Of a DNA stretch of 64,000 nucleotides, positions 43,144 to 54,246 are shown one piece after another. The notes under the pieces are model-generated. The model searched no databases and was not told the DNA's origin. It saw nothing but the letters and a program-made list of their open reading frames with translations. Source of the stretch: Lucinisca nassula. Lineage: Eukaryota; Mollusca; Bivalvia; Lucinida; Lucinidae. The stretch covers positions 119,231,874 through 119,295,873 of the forward strand of contig OY757011.1 in the NCBI GenBank assembly GCA_963580285.1, read 5' to 3'. Numbering within the stretch: the first letter of the stretch is position 1; each line of letters starts with the position of its first letter. The position numbers and the translations under genes were made by a program.

Positions 43144-43671
43144 GTTTCACTTTTTGGCAGCAAGACCTGGAAAATAATGATGCAGTTGTTAGCAAGTTTA
43201 TATTTTAAGCAAGTTAAAAGATATCAAGAACAGAAACATGCATCAAAGTTATGCAAATCATATGCTTTGTCTATTTCGGTTAAAAAAAAAAACGAGAAAA
43301 AAAAAATAAAAAGCCGACCGACCGACCCACTTTTACAAGAGAAAAAAAAAAAAATAGCCGACCGACCGACCCACCTAAAATTTTCTGGGTCGGTAAACAG
43401 CAAACCAACAATTTTTTAAGGTTGGCCTCATGACATGTAAAAGTACCAAGTGGTCAACACAGACACTCTGCGATAGCAGGGGGTTAAGAAATACCTTGCA
43501 TGATACGATTTACAGCAGATAGGGCGATGATTGAAAGGCTAATCTTTACTTTAGGTAAGCCAAAATAGTATTTTTCTCTGACAGCAGAAGGGGCGCTTAT
43601 TGTTTTGTTCTTGGAAAAACAGTGAGGGGGCGCTTATAGGATCAGGGACGCTAAATGGGAGGAATACGGTA

Positions 43672-44408
43672 TGTTAAGCCAAGGGGCATCTGATCTGGGT
43701 CTAAACTGCAGTTGTCTAGCACATAAAGAGTCCAGTCCTGGTCTTACACATAACCCTCTTTAAACAGCACTTTGATGTCACAGCGAGAGGAATAGGTTAC
43801 TTGCACATGTGAAGTTAACCCTTTGTTGGAAATATTTATTTTGTACATGGTCAGCAGTACATGTAGTCACATGGACATTCGCAGGAAAGCTTTTGTGATC
43901 TTTTAGTTAGTAGCTGTGGGTTGATTGATAAACTGTTGACCTAAAAATGATTGATAGATTTCTGCAGCAGTTCAAAGAAGACAGTCACAAACCTGCTGGT
44001 GTTACAAACCTGTTGGTGTTGTTTCACAGATGTAGTTGGATGGGAATTTACCCTAAATATTTGGACACCTCAACTCCTTACCATACGTGTTCTAAAATTT
44101 GAACAAGTACTATTTGCTACCCTATGATGTGTCTAAAATAGCTAGATGAGTGGCAAACAGTGTAGACCCTGATGAGATGCCACATTCTGCAGCTCTCATC
44201 TGTGTTAACAGAGTTTGCTCAGGCCTATATGTGTCTCAATAAAAATGGTAAAATGTGGTATCTCAAACCTACTGGTGGTGTATCACAGAGAAAATACGGT
44301 ATGTGAGCTGCATCAAGCTAGAATGAGTCCACTGTCATATGCACCTAGTAGCAAAGATTTTGATCAGCCAATGCAGTTGCACTGCCTGAACAGTCTTTGC
44401 TATAAATC
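43672..44408. other. No gene; foldback remnants
   Basis: A degenerate foldback of the CAAACAGTGTAGACC type at 44155-44215; otherwise unassigned. Confidence 0.4.
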
Positions 44409-44410
44409 TA

Positions 44411-44757
44411 CAGTAGAACTTCGATGGCTCGAACACCGATGGCTCGTTTACCATGGATGTGTCGAACTCATTCTTGAGCACCTAGCGAAATCCTCTACAT
44501 AAGAAATAGTGGGGGATAATTAAGGAGATTTCAGTCTTTAATCTTGCAAATGTATGCTGTGTGTACTCATTAGAATCGCCTTGATGAGGCGATTCTAATG
44601 AGTACACACAGCATACATATTCATCATAAAACACCGAAAAGATGTCTAAAAGTATCCTGTTATGCCTCCTGACAGTAACCCTTAGTGGCTCGAACTACCC
44701 CTGTCTCGAACAGATTTTCGAGGTCCCAAAGGTTTTCGAGCCATTGAAGTTCGACTG
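44411..44757. mobile_element. TA-flanked pogo/Tc-like MITE with hairpin core
   Basis: CAGTAGAACTTCGATGGCTC (44411) and GAGCCATTGAAGTTCGACTG (-44757) are inverted with three mismatches, flanked by TA on both sides. Sub-terminal GGCTCGAACA motifs repeat at both ends. The centre is the perfect stem-loop 44550-44618. Partial copy at 6362-6545. Confidence 0.88.
44550..44618. repeat. Perfect 32 bp-arm stem-loop
   Basis: ATGTATGCTGTGTGTACTCA then TTAGAATCGCCT, a 5-base loop TGATG, and an exact complement. Compared with the usual family stem (GTGGGTACTCGTTAGAACCG…), changes are matched on both arms. Confidence 0.93.
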
Positions 44758-44769
44758 TATATTGACGAC

Positions 44770-45073
44770 TAGCGGCACCCCCTCATCTGGGCTTGAGGAA
44801 ATAAATGGGCTACATGATGCTTCCAGGCAGAGCTGAAACCGACCCGCACATGAGTACTGATAAAACGCATAGAAGATCTAAGTCTGCCCAGGCAAAGCGG
44901 TGCGCGTTGACCCGTCCATGCTTATAAGCCCTACTGGTTTCATTGGGCAGCAGGGCTTGAGATGTCATTTCATCTCAATGTCGGGTAAAAGTCCCACAAA
45001 ATTGGAAGCAATGTCTCCAAAATGACCTTTACAGTGTTGACGGGAAAGTTAAATCTCAAATCAAACAAACAAT
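44770..45073 (+). mobile_element. Family A retroposon, full length, aged TSD
   Basis: All family blocks from GGCACCCCCTCATCTGGGCT to AAGTTAAATCTCAAATCAAA and tail. Flanks ATATTGACGACT / ATATTAATGACT look like a 12 bp duplication with two mutations. Confidence 0.88.
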
Positions 45074-45171
45074 ATTAATGACTGTTTTAATGGACCCAAC
45101 ACTTCTTCATACACACTGAACAATGTGTTCTTATGTGTAAAGGAGTGGGTTTAATAGCACCACTGCAAACT

Positions 45172-45452
45172 CATCACGAAAACACGCCTATATTATTTTG
45201 ACCCCCTTGAACCCCACTTTTATATAGTAAAACTGGGGTTTCCGGGGGTATACCTTATTTTTCTTATTTCTGTTCTAAAATATAGATTGTGGGTACTCAT
45301 TAGAACCGCCTCGATGAGGCGGTTCTAACGAGTGCGCACAATCTATATTTTGAGCAAAAATAAGAAAAATATCACAATTTTTCATCATAAAATTTTCATT
45401 TTTTTCGGTGATAAAGGTGGCAATGTATTTGTATAGGCATGTTTGCGTAATG
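45172..45452. mobile_element. Hairpin-centred MITE, complete
   Basis: CATCACGAAAACACGCCTAT and ATAGGCATGTTTGCGTAATG form the TIRs. The central stem-loop (45277-45350) includes TAGATTGTGGGTACTCATTA / GAACCGCC, TCGATGA loop region, and AATCTATATTT on the far side. Second arms TTTTTCTTATTTCTG / AAAATAAGAAAAA extend the fold outward. Confidence 0.87.
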
Positions 45453-45951
45453 TGATTTGGTTTTTACTGAGCACCAATGCTCAAAGAGACAGTTTCCATT
45501 GATATGAACACAGGGCTTGATAGAAGCTAATATCGTGATCCGTGAGAAATAGTTTAATATGAATTTAACCCTTTTTGTACACAAATGGAATCTTCCTTCT
45601 TATATATATAGTAGAAGACCATTTCAAATTTAGGGGTGTCATGTTGTGTTTTCTTCATTTTATTGGAAAATGGCTGATTTTTTTCTAAACAGTGTAGGCC
45701 CTGATCAGACACCGTGCGTCTGATGTGGGCCTGCACTGTTTACCAAATACCTGTTTTGGGGTTTCCGGTACAAAATGGGTTAATGGGTGTTGCTGGGATG
45801 AAGCATATGTCAGTAGCAAGTAAGGATCAGTCATCAAGAATGTTTGTCTTTTGACATGGCCCATGATGGTCACCAATTAAAGATTCAGATCAGCCTGTGC
45901 ATCTGCCAAGACTTTGCTGGGTGCTCTTAAGACTTCCTTATTACCACAAAG

Positions 45952-46237
45952 GGCTTGAAGAAATATATGGGCTGCATGATGCTTCCATGCAGAGCTGAAT
46001 CCGGCCCGCACACTAGTACTGGTAAACCACATAGAGGATCTACGCCTGTCCAGGAACCGTGGTGCGAGGCGTACCGTCCATGCTAATACACCCTATTGGT
46101 TTCATTGGGCGACAGGGCTTGAGATGTCATTTCATCTCAATGTCGGGTAAAAGTCCCACAAAATTGGAAGCAACATCTCCAAAATGACCTTTACAGTGTT
46201 GACGGGGACGTTAAACCTCAAATCAAACAAACAAACA
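45952..46237 (+). mobile_element. Family A retroposon with TSD
   Basis: Bounded by exact ATTACCACAAAG (45940-45951 and 46238-46249). Lacks about the first 15 bp of the family (starts GGCTTGAAGAAATATATGGG). Confidence 0.94.
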
Positions 46238-46310
46238 ATTACCACAAAGCTTATTAACTCTTGTCCTGAATAAATTTTGCACACCCCATTCTGACTATTA
46301 ACCAATACAA

Positions 46311-46523
46311 TTAACCCTTATCTTGCTGAATATTCATTTAAGCCACACCGATTTCTGTTGATCAACCAATCTCATTACTTGATGTAATTTATTGTCACAA
46401 ATTCATAAACTGAATGCCAAACAGTGTAGATCCTGATCAGATGGCTTCTTCAGAAGCCATCTGATCTGGATCTACACTGTTTGCAAAGACAGGGGTTGTC
46501 GTGAACAGCAGTATAAGGGTTAA
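46311..46523. mobile_element. TTAA-flanked MITE with palindromic core (copy 2)
   Basis: TTAACCCTTATCTTGCTGAA … AAGGGTTAA; the core palindrome (46420-46485) is identical in sequence to that of 37088-37300. Confidence 0.87.
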
Positions 46524-47061
46524 TTGCTGTATTCATTTCAAATTTGCTAATAGAATGACAGTGTAGAACTAATCAGATGTCTTCTCATAGCTGGAAAATT
46601 CTTGAAAATGTCACTAGTCCTGCATGACCAAGGGCATGTAGATTTAAGAAAATTTCACAGGTATGAGGCAGAATCTTTACCTGCCCTTCAAGAATTTTTA
46701 CTCATCCTCCAAAATTTTTACTCGTAATGGCGAGTGGACGAGTGGAATTTTCCTGTCCCACTGACTCCGGAGCAGAATTGAATCTACAGTTTGCTGAGGT
46801 TTATTTGTGTGACTTCTTTGGTTGATGGTTTGTCAATCAACCTATAATTACTAAGCACAGAAGCTCCTCAGCTCTGATGTTAATGTGACTATCTTTGATT
46901 TGTATGAAATGCAGGTAATGGTTATTCGTAGAATATAGCCATATTTTTCTTATGAATGTGAGGTCAGAATGTTACATTAGAGGGCTATCTATATAATCTG
47001 GACTGGAATCATGTTTAAGATTTGGCAAACAATGTAAACCAAGCTCAGAAGCTGTAGAATA

Positions 47062-47490
47062 TAAGAATCTTATATGGGTGTTACAGGGTCGGTGTTTGGG
47101 GTGGGTGGAAAAATTTGTCCCGAGGGTCACTGTTTGGCATCACGAGGCTTGCAGAATGATGTCGGACAGTGATCCCGAGGGACGGATTTTTCTATCCATC
47201 CCTCACACACATATAGGATTTTTTTCTTGCATACCTTCCATTTCTTAGCGTGGATTTTTAATGGTGCAGTCAGTTCGGTTACCGACACCCGCCATATTGT
47301 GATGACACTACAGGAATGTTAAGTGTAATGTGCTGTGACGTCAACCTTAGCATCAGCGCATACAAGGTCATATTCAACCAGTGCAATTATCAATCACGCG
47401 AGAATATTCGATTTTGGGCAAGAACAGCAGGGTTAGAAGAGAATTTCTATCCCAAGCTATGGATTTCCTTATCTGGTGTGCAAGAGCACA
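47062..47490. repeat. Foldback repeat with long stem (copy 2)
   Basis: Colinear with 23285-23715 (TATAAGAATCTTATATGGGT, GATCCCGAGGGACGGATTTT, GCATACCTTCCATTTCTTAG, GGATTTCCTTATCTGGTGTG). The left arm is more decayed here. Confidence 0.8.
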
Positions 47491-47687
47491 GCATCTGATT
47501 GAAGTCTACAGTATCTGCTTTAAGAGTTTAATGAAATTGTCTTAAGTCCCCCCATTAAGGCCCATTTCCTATATATACCCTCAAAGCCAAGTGCTGTCAG
47601 TGCTTTGATTTAGTAAGGGTGAATATGATATCCCTAAATTTGTTATTCTCTACTCAGCAATCTTAATGGTGAATGGGCTCATTGTCG

Positions 47688-48806
47688 CGCCTGCTATATA
47701 GGCGCCCGGTTTTCCGTCCGTTCGTTGATCCGTTTGTCAAGGCGTCAACATTTGCGACCACCCTTGCGTTCACCCTAAGGTTCAAGTTTATTTCTCAAGA
47801 ACTATAAGAGCTTCATTAATTATACTTGGTACAAACTTGTATCTGGATATGGTAACTTAAATGCAAGCATCCATATTTGACCTTGACCTATATTTCATGG
47901 TTCACTGACTTGTTAAAATATTGCGACCACCCTAGCCTTCACCCTAATGGTCAAGTTAATTTCCCAAGAACTATTAGAGCTTCATTAATGATATTTGGTA
48001 CAAACTTGTATCTGTGGATGGCAACTTAAATGCAAGCATCCATATTTGACCTTGAGCTAAATTTCATGGTTCACTGACTTTGTAAAATATTGCGACCACC
48101 CTAGCATTCACCCTAATGGTCAAGTTTATTTCTCAAGAACTATAAGAGCTTCATTAATTATACTTGGTACAAACTTGTATCTGGGGATGGTAACTTAAAT
48201 GCAAACATCCATATTTGACCTTGACCTATATTTCATGGTTCACTGACTTTGTAAAATATTGCAACCACCCTATCGTCACCCTAATGGTCAAGTTTATTTC
48301 TCAAGAACTATAAAAACTTCATTAATGATATTTGGTACAAACTTGTATCTGTGGATGGCAACTTAAATGCAAGCATCCGTATTTGACCTTGACCTACATT
48401 TCATGGTTCACTGACTTCGTAAAATATTGTGACCACCCTAGCGTTCACCCTAATAGTCAAGTTTATTTCTCAAGAACCATAAGAGCTTCATTAATGATAT
48501 TTGGTACAAACTTGAATCTAGGAATGGCAACTTAAATGCAAGCATCCATATTTGACCTTGACCTAAATTTCATGGTTCACTGACTTTGTAAAATATTGCG
48601 AACACCTTAGCCTTCACCCTAATTGTTAAGTTCATTTCTCAAGAATTATTACAGCTTCATTGATGATACTTAGTACAATCTTGGATTTAAGAATGGAAAC
48701 TTTTATGCAAGCATCTATGTTTGACCTTGACCTAAATATCATGGTTGGGTGACTTTGCGCCCCCACAGGCGCGACATAGACTTCGGCGGAATTCTTCTTT
48801 TACATT
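47688..48806 (+). mobile_element. Tandem-repeat element, ~168 bp period
   Basis: Head TGTCGCGCCTGCTATATAGG then CGCCCGG and TTTCCGTCCGTTCG. Six units begin near 47753, 47921, 48089, 48258, 48425 and 48593 (ATTGCGACCACCCTAGC…). The tail CCCACAGGCGCGACATAGAC then TTCGGCGGAATTCTTC is the complement of the head (GGCGCG/CGCGCC). Confidence 0.87.
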
Positions 48807-48890
48807 GTAATCCATCCTGTTTATAAAACGTCCTTTTTATAACACTGTTGTTGGGGTCAGAAGTAGAAACTATGTTAGTAAAACATGTTA

Positions 48891-49112
48891 CAGTACAACT
48901 TCATTACAACACTGTTTGTTATAACACTGTTTTGGATATATCACAGTTTCAAGATGGATCCCCAAAAATGTAAAGATTATATAAAAAAATGACCATATAT
49001 GATCATTTTTCTATATAAACTATACATTTTTGTCTGGATATAACATGGTTGTTTAACTAACACAGTTTTTGCTTTGGACCCCATTAATAGTGTTATAAAG
49101 AGGTTGGGGTGT
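48891..49112. mobile_element. TA-flanked MITE
   Basis: CAGTACAACTTCATTACAAC then ACTG, and the right side AGTGTTATAAAGAGGTTGGG then GTGTAC, form imperfect inverted ends; TA outside both. Confidence 0.65.
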
Positions 49113-49835
49113 ACATCCAATCAATAATGTATAGGTTATATGGAAAAATGGCCATTTATGGTCATCTTTCTGTATAATTTATACATTTTTGGGATGCATC
49201 TACCGTGTTTAATCCAAAATTGTTTTTCACGGGAGAAGAACTACACCGGGATTACTGCACGACATCATTCTGCAAGCCTCTTTGCATCAAGTTAGTTTGA
49301 CAAGCAAAGAATTCTAAAACTAGATTAAGCAATTGATTGGTTTCATTTTGGCAAACACTTTCTGATTGAGATTTGAGATGAATTTTGATTGGACAGTGCA
49401 CGAAGCAGGAATGAAATGTTCACCACCTTGTGTTTTGAATTTATTTCTTTTTGGCAGTTGACTGACAGGATGTTAGAATATATTGAATGATGTTTCAAGT
49501 CAAAATGAAATGAATCCCATCAAAGTTTGAACGGTTTTGTGTAAATACAACCGCGCACCCAGCAAGTTAGCAATACGTCATGTCCCGTCGGTTCATTAAA
49601 GAGCAGATACGTCTAAAAACACTGACACGCTACACCAGAATAGGTGTATCAAGTGACAAGAATGTCAAACTGACCGTAATCAATACTCAACATCACCATC
49701 CAATACCGGTTAACCCACAGGAGAGGGCGGAGCTAAGCGATTGTCAAAAATCTACTGCATGGCGCCACGGGTCATGTAAAAAATCAATCACCAATTAGCG
49801 TATATGATTTCAGTAGAGAATGTTCGCTGTGAGAG
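49113..49835. other. No gene recognised
   Basis: A 72-codon frame (49580-49798) is not recognised; otherwise unassigned. Confidence 0.35.
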
Positions 49836-49837
49836 GC

Positions 49838-49912
49838 TTGGCAAGCAATGGAGACTCAGATCAGGCGCCACAGAACGCGGCGTCTGATCGGGTCTACACT
49901 GTTTACAAAATG
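49838..49912. repeat. Foldback, CAAACAGTGTAGAC type
   Basis: GGCAAGCAATGGAGACTCAG then ATCAGGCGCC pairs with GGCGTCTGATCGGGTCTACA then CTGTTTAC. Confidence 0.8.
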
Positions 49913-49943
49913 GATCTCAGTCCCGGACTATTTTCCCAGCCTA

Positions 49944-50153
49944 CACGGGGTTCCGTGGCCTAGTGGTTAAGAGCGCTGACTCTGGATCATTAGGTCTGTC
50001 ACCGCTGTGGTTCGAGCCTCGCTCGGGTCACATGTGAGACGCCAAGTTCTGCAACGGAAGGTCAGGTGGTTTTTCTCCGGGTACTCCGGTTTTCGCCCAC
50101 CTTTGATTAACGATCGGCTCGATATGAGTGAAATAATTTTGAAAGGGCCGTAA
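49944..50153 (+). mobile_element. tRNA-headed SINE, complete head
   Basis: A-box-like CGTGGCCTAGTGGTTAAGAG and B-box-like GTGGTTCGAGCCTCGC, then ACGCCAAGTTCTGCAACGGA and TTTCTCCGGGTACTCCGG, a motif common in the body of animal SINEs, then a tail GTGAAATAATTTTGAAAGGG. A run of 24 C follows (50154-50177). Confidence 0.85.
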
Positions 50154-50177
50154 CCCCCCCCCCCCCCCCCCCCCCCC
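50154..50177 (+). repeat. C24 homopolymer
   Basis: Uninterrupted C run followed by A9; exact length may be unreliable. Confidence 0.9.
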
Positions 50178-50519
50178 AAAAAAAAATCCCTTCCCCTTTC
50201 CGCTGGTCGCCTTTGTCGTCCGCTCGCGACTGCCGACGACTGTCCGGTCTGATTACATACATGTGCATACCTTTACCCATAATGGTTGAGTTTAGTCCTT
50301 TGCATCTCGCCTTGATTTTTCTAGCGCTTATCATACAACAGCTTGTTGAGAACTGATATATAATTACTATTGCCTAATATTTTAAACCTCCATGAAAGAA
50401 TTAACCCTTTGTTCCATATTTTGCTTTCACAAAACAACTTCTTTATACACAATGTATTTTTGACACGAATCCTTGAAATTTACCCTCCTTGTACAATTCC
50501 AATGCATACAGAAATGGTC

Positions 50520-51126
50520 GGACCCCGCCCATCGGGGCTTGAAGATATAGATGGGCTGCATGAGGCTACCACGCAGACTACACGAGTACTGGTAAAGCGC
50601 TTAGAGGATCTAAGCCTGCCCATACAAAGCGATGCGAGGCAGCCCGCCCATACTTATAAACCCTATTGGTTTCATTGGGTGACAGGGCTTGAGATGTCAT
50701 TTCATCTCAATGACGGGTAAAAGTCCCTTAAAATTGGAAGCACCTGCCCCCGCCCATCGGGGCTTGAAGAAATATATGGGCTGCATGATGCTTCCACGCA
50801 GAGCTGAATCCGACCCACACACGAGTACTGGTAAACCGCTTAGAGGATCTAAGCCTGCCCAGGCAAAGCGGTGCGCTCGAGTCGGACCGTCCATGCTTAT
50901 AAACCCTATTGGTTTCATTGGGCGACAGGGCTTGAGATGTCATTTCACCTCGATGTCGGGTAAAAGTCCCACAAAATTGGAAGCAACGTCTCCAAAATGA
51001 CCTTTACAGTGTTGACGGGGACGAAAAAACTCAAATCAAATCAACAACAAAAATTGGAAGCAACGTCTCACAAATGACCTATTCAGTGTTGAAGGTGACG
51101 TTAAACCTCAAATCAAACAAACAAAC
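50520..51126 (+). mobile_element. Family A copy with a second family A copy inside it
   Basis: The host copy runs 50520-50742 and resumes 51063-51126. The guest (50743-51049) is full length and bounded by the 13 bp duplication AAAATTGGAAGCA (50730-50742 and 51050-51062), which is itself family A sequence. Confidence 0.93.
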
Positions 51127-51176
51127 AGAAATGGGCACAACAGGAGGCTCAGTTATAAAGTGGCTTTAGTGTATAT

Positions 51177-51325
51177 TTAACCCATAACAACCCCTACTTT
51201 TGCAAACAGAGATGAGGTCCTACACTGTTAGCCATGCAGCTTCTGAATAATGTTAAGAAATTTTAATGTTTGACAGTCGGCAATGGCTGTGGCTAAATGT
51301 ATATATTCAGCAGGATAAGGGTTAA
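51177..51325. mobile_element. TTAA-flanked MITE, short diverged copy
   Basis: TTAACCCATAACAACCCC … CAGGATAAGGGTTAA in reverse orientation to 37088 and 46311, with a decayed core (CAGAGATGAGGTCCTACACT). Confidence 0.7.
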
Positions 51326-51493
51326 GACTTATTGGGTTTTCTGGGTTTCTTTTTCCCGCCCATTTTTGTCCAGTTGTGAGGAAGGTTTCAAAATTTAAAA
51401 GGGTGGGCCCATAAAATCACGAAAAAACACGCAAAAATCCGCCCAAATATTTTACTAACCGTCGAGTCGAGCAATTAAGTGACAAATATATTT

Positions 51494-53412
51494 TTATAGC
51501 CCCGCTTTGAAAAAGTGGGGCTATATTGGATTTGCCATGTCCTTCTGTCATTCCATGATTCCGTTAATTTGTGTTGGCTCCATAACTTTGTATCTGCTTA
51601 ACATATTTTCATGAAACTTCACACAAATGTTAAACACCATAAGACAATGTGCAGAGCGAAGGAATTATAACTGTGGATTGCCTACTTTTGGAGTTATTGC
51701 CCTTTGAACATTTTCCGTAATTCCGTAATTCCATGATTCCGTTAATTTGTGTTGGCTCCATAACTTTGTATCTGCTTAACATATTTTCATGAAACTTCAC
51801 ACAAATGTTAAACACCATAAGACAATGTGCAGAGCGAAGGAATTATAACTGTGGATTGCCTACTTTTGGAGTTATTGCCCTTTGAACATTGAAAAATGGC
51901 AATTTTAATTGTGTCCGCTTCATAACTCGAAAACCGTTTGAGATATTTTTAGGAAACTTCACACAAATGTTAAGCACTATGAGACGATGTGCAGAGCGCA
52001 GGAACCATAACTCTGCATTGCTTATTTTTGGAGTTATTGCCCTTTGAACATTGAAAAATGGCAATTTTCATTCCGTGATTCCGTTAATTTGTGTTGGCTC
52101 CATAACTTTGTATCTGCTTAACATATTTTCATGAAACTTCACACAAATGTTAAACACCATAAGACAATGTGCAGAGCGAAGGAATTATAACTGTGGATTG
52201 CCTACTTTTGGAGTTATTGCCCTTTGAACATTGAAAAATGGCAATTTTAATTGTGTCCGCTTCATAACTCGAAAACCGTTTGAGATATTTTTAGGAAACT
52301 TCACACAAATGTTAAGCACTATGAGACGATGTGCAGAGCGCAGGAACCATAACTCTGCATTGCTTATTTTTGGAGTTATTGCCCTTTGAACATTGAAAAA
52401 TGGCAATTTTAACAGTGTCCGCTTCATAACTCGAAAACCGTTTGAGATAATTTCATGAAACTTCACACAAATGTTAAGCACTATGAGACAATGTGCAGAG
52501 CGCAAGAACCATAACTCTGGTTTCCGTATTTTCTGTGTGTCTGTCTGTGTGTCTGTCTGTGTCTGTTAACAATTTTCGTGTCCGCTCCATAACTTTAAAA
52601 CCCATTCACATATTTTCATGAAACTTCACACAAACATTAAACACCATGAGATGGTGTGCAGAGTGCAGGAACCATAACTCTGGATTGCCTAATTTTTGAG
52701 TTATTTCCCTTTGAATATTGAAAAATATCAATTTTAGCCGTCTTTGCTCGATAACTCAAAAAACGTTTGAGATAATTTTATGAAACTTCACACAATTGTA
52801 AAGCACCATATTACGTGTGCAGAGCGCAGGAACCCAAACTCTGGATTGTCTACTTTTTCAGTTATAGGCTTTTGAATATTAAAAAATGGCAATTTTAACT
52901 ATGTCCGCTCCATAACCGTTTCTGATATTTTCATGAAACTTCAAATAAATGAAAAGCACCTTGAGATGATGTGCAGAGTGCAGGAACCATAACTCTGGTT
53001 TGCCTACTTTAGGAGTTATTGCCCTTTGAACATTTAAAAAGGCAATTTTGACTGTGTCGGCTCCATAACTCACAAACCATTTGAGATATTTTCATGACAC
53101 TTCACACAAGTGTAAAGCACCATGAGACAATGTGCAGAGCGCAGGAACCCTGACTCTGATTTGCCTACTTTAGGAGTTATTACCCTTTGAACATTGAAAA
53201 ATGGAAGATGAAATTTAGTATAAACATGGACATTCTGGTAATGTATCATGCTCATTGAAATGAGGGACAAGGGCTCACAAATCTTAGAGTTTTTCCAGAT
53301 AATGTAAAATTTTCAACAGTTATTTCTTGTTCATAACTGTTTTCTCTGCAGCTTAAATAACTTTCTTCTCTGACAGCGCTGAAGCGGGGCTATAGTCAGA
53401 TCCTCTGACAGC
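51494..53412 (+). mobile_element. Tandem-repeat element, ~162 bp units
   Basis: Head palindrome TATAGCCCCGCTTTGAAAAA then GTGGGGCTATA (51496-51526). About eleven units share CATAACT…TTTTCATGAAACTTCACACA, ATGTGCAGAGCG and GAGTTATTGCCCTTTGAACA. A 342 bp two-unit block (from ~51735) is repeated almost exactly at ~52077. The tail GAAGCGGGGCTATAGTCAGA … CTCTAGTTT mirrors the head. The minus frames here are translated repeats. Confidence 0.88.
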
Positions 53413-53429
53413 TCTAGTTTCAGACTTTC

Positions 53430-53668
53430 AGTGGAATGCATACACCTTCAGGGGAGGCAACTCTTTCAAGCGTATTTTAGTCTCCCATGTCAATGAGGGT
53501 CAACTCTTAAACGAAAGAATTTGCTCCTAAGGAGCAAATTCTTTCCTTTAAGAGTAGACCCCTTTTTCGTGGGGCAAAGCTTATAGAAAAGCAAACAGGA
53601 AGTTCCGAAAGTTGTCCCCTTTTGAAAAATGTGGAAAATCTGCCAAGTCATTCCCATCAGATTTCATG
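53430..53668. mobile_element. Second copy of the MITE at 37430
   Basis: Shares GGGGAGGCAACTC, CCCATGTCAAT, the hairpin GAAAGAATTTGCTCCTAAGG and its complement (53511-53551), and AGCAAACAGGAAGT. The terminal repeats are decayed. Confidence 0.8.
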
Positions 53669-53715
53669 TGACCAATAACGGACTTTAATTGACCAATATT
53701 TCTGCTTTTCTGTTA

Positions 53716-54015
53716 GATTGTTTGTTTACTTGATTTGAGGTTTAACATCCCCATTAACATTATTTAGGTCATTTTGGAGACATTACTTCCAGTTTTGGGT
53801 GAAATTTTACCCGACGTTAGATAAAATGACATTTCAATCCCTGCCACCCAGTTAAACCGATATGGTTTATATGCTCCGATGGTCCGACTCGCCAGGGCAG
53901 GCTTTGGGAGTTTATGGCTAAAGTTAACAGACATCTGAAGCGTTGCATGTCCGACTCGCCAGGGCAGGCTTTGGGAGTTTATGGCTAAAGTTTACAGACA
54001 TCTGAAGCGTTGCAT
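53716..54015 (-). mobile_element. Family A copy with adjacent 67 bp tandem duplication
   Basis: Minus-strand family A (tail at 53716, reading to the CGCCAGGGCAGGCTTTG block). The last part plus flank (53882-53948) is repeated directly at 53949-54015 with one difference (GTTAACAG / GTTTACAG). Confidence 0.85.
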
Positions 54016-54246
54016 GCTGTGCCAGTATTATAGGCTGTTGTGTCAGGCAGTACCATGAACATGTGTCGCGTAAGGATCCGAAAGAATTTGGGGCTTGAAC
54101 CATATGTAATTCGGGTCATTTCTCCGGTCAGTCGCAATGGCGAACTTCCACACAAAAATTGTTTATTTTCGAATCAATTTTTAAAATTCAAACTAATACA
54201 TCTGATAAAATAAACTTCAGTTATAATTAGTTTGGTTATTCCATTT

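Larger units (their letters stand above)
39424..43410. mobile_element. Middle nested DNA element
   Basis: Ends TGTTGGTTTGCTGTTTACCG and CGGTAAACAGCAAACCAACA are perfectly inverted, followed inward by ACCGACC-type repeats (39440; 43316-43370) and A-runs. It contains the element 39623-42870 and the 71-codon frame at 42928. Confidence 0.82.
39258..43671. mobile_element. Outer of three nested DNA elements
   Basis: Left end GTGTTCCTCCCATTTAGCGC then CCC, right end GGGACGCTAAATGGGAGGAA then TAC are inverted. Sub-terminal GGGGGCGCTTATA repeats lie at both ends (39321, 43566-43640). Everything between 39424 and 43410 is a later insertion, so the original was only ~430 bp. Confidence 0.8.

Noticed and set aside
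44171..44205. CTGATGAGATGCC as a third hammerhead
   Set aside because: No GAAA or stem II partner follows; it is the arm of a foldback repeat.
50689..51000. Frames of 70-116 codons across family A copies
   Set aside because: Recurring peptides such as NPIGFIGRQGLRCH are translations of the retroposon.
51843..52505. Minus-strand frames with repeated FFNVQRAITPK products
   Set aside because: Products of the tandem array, not a repeat protein gene.
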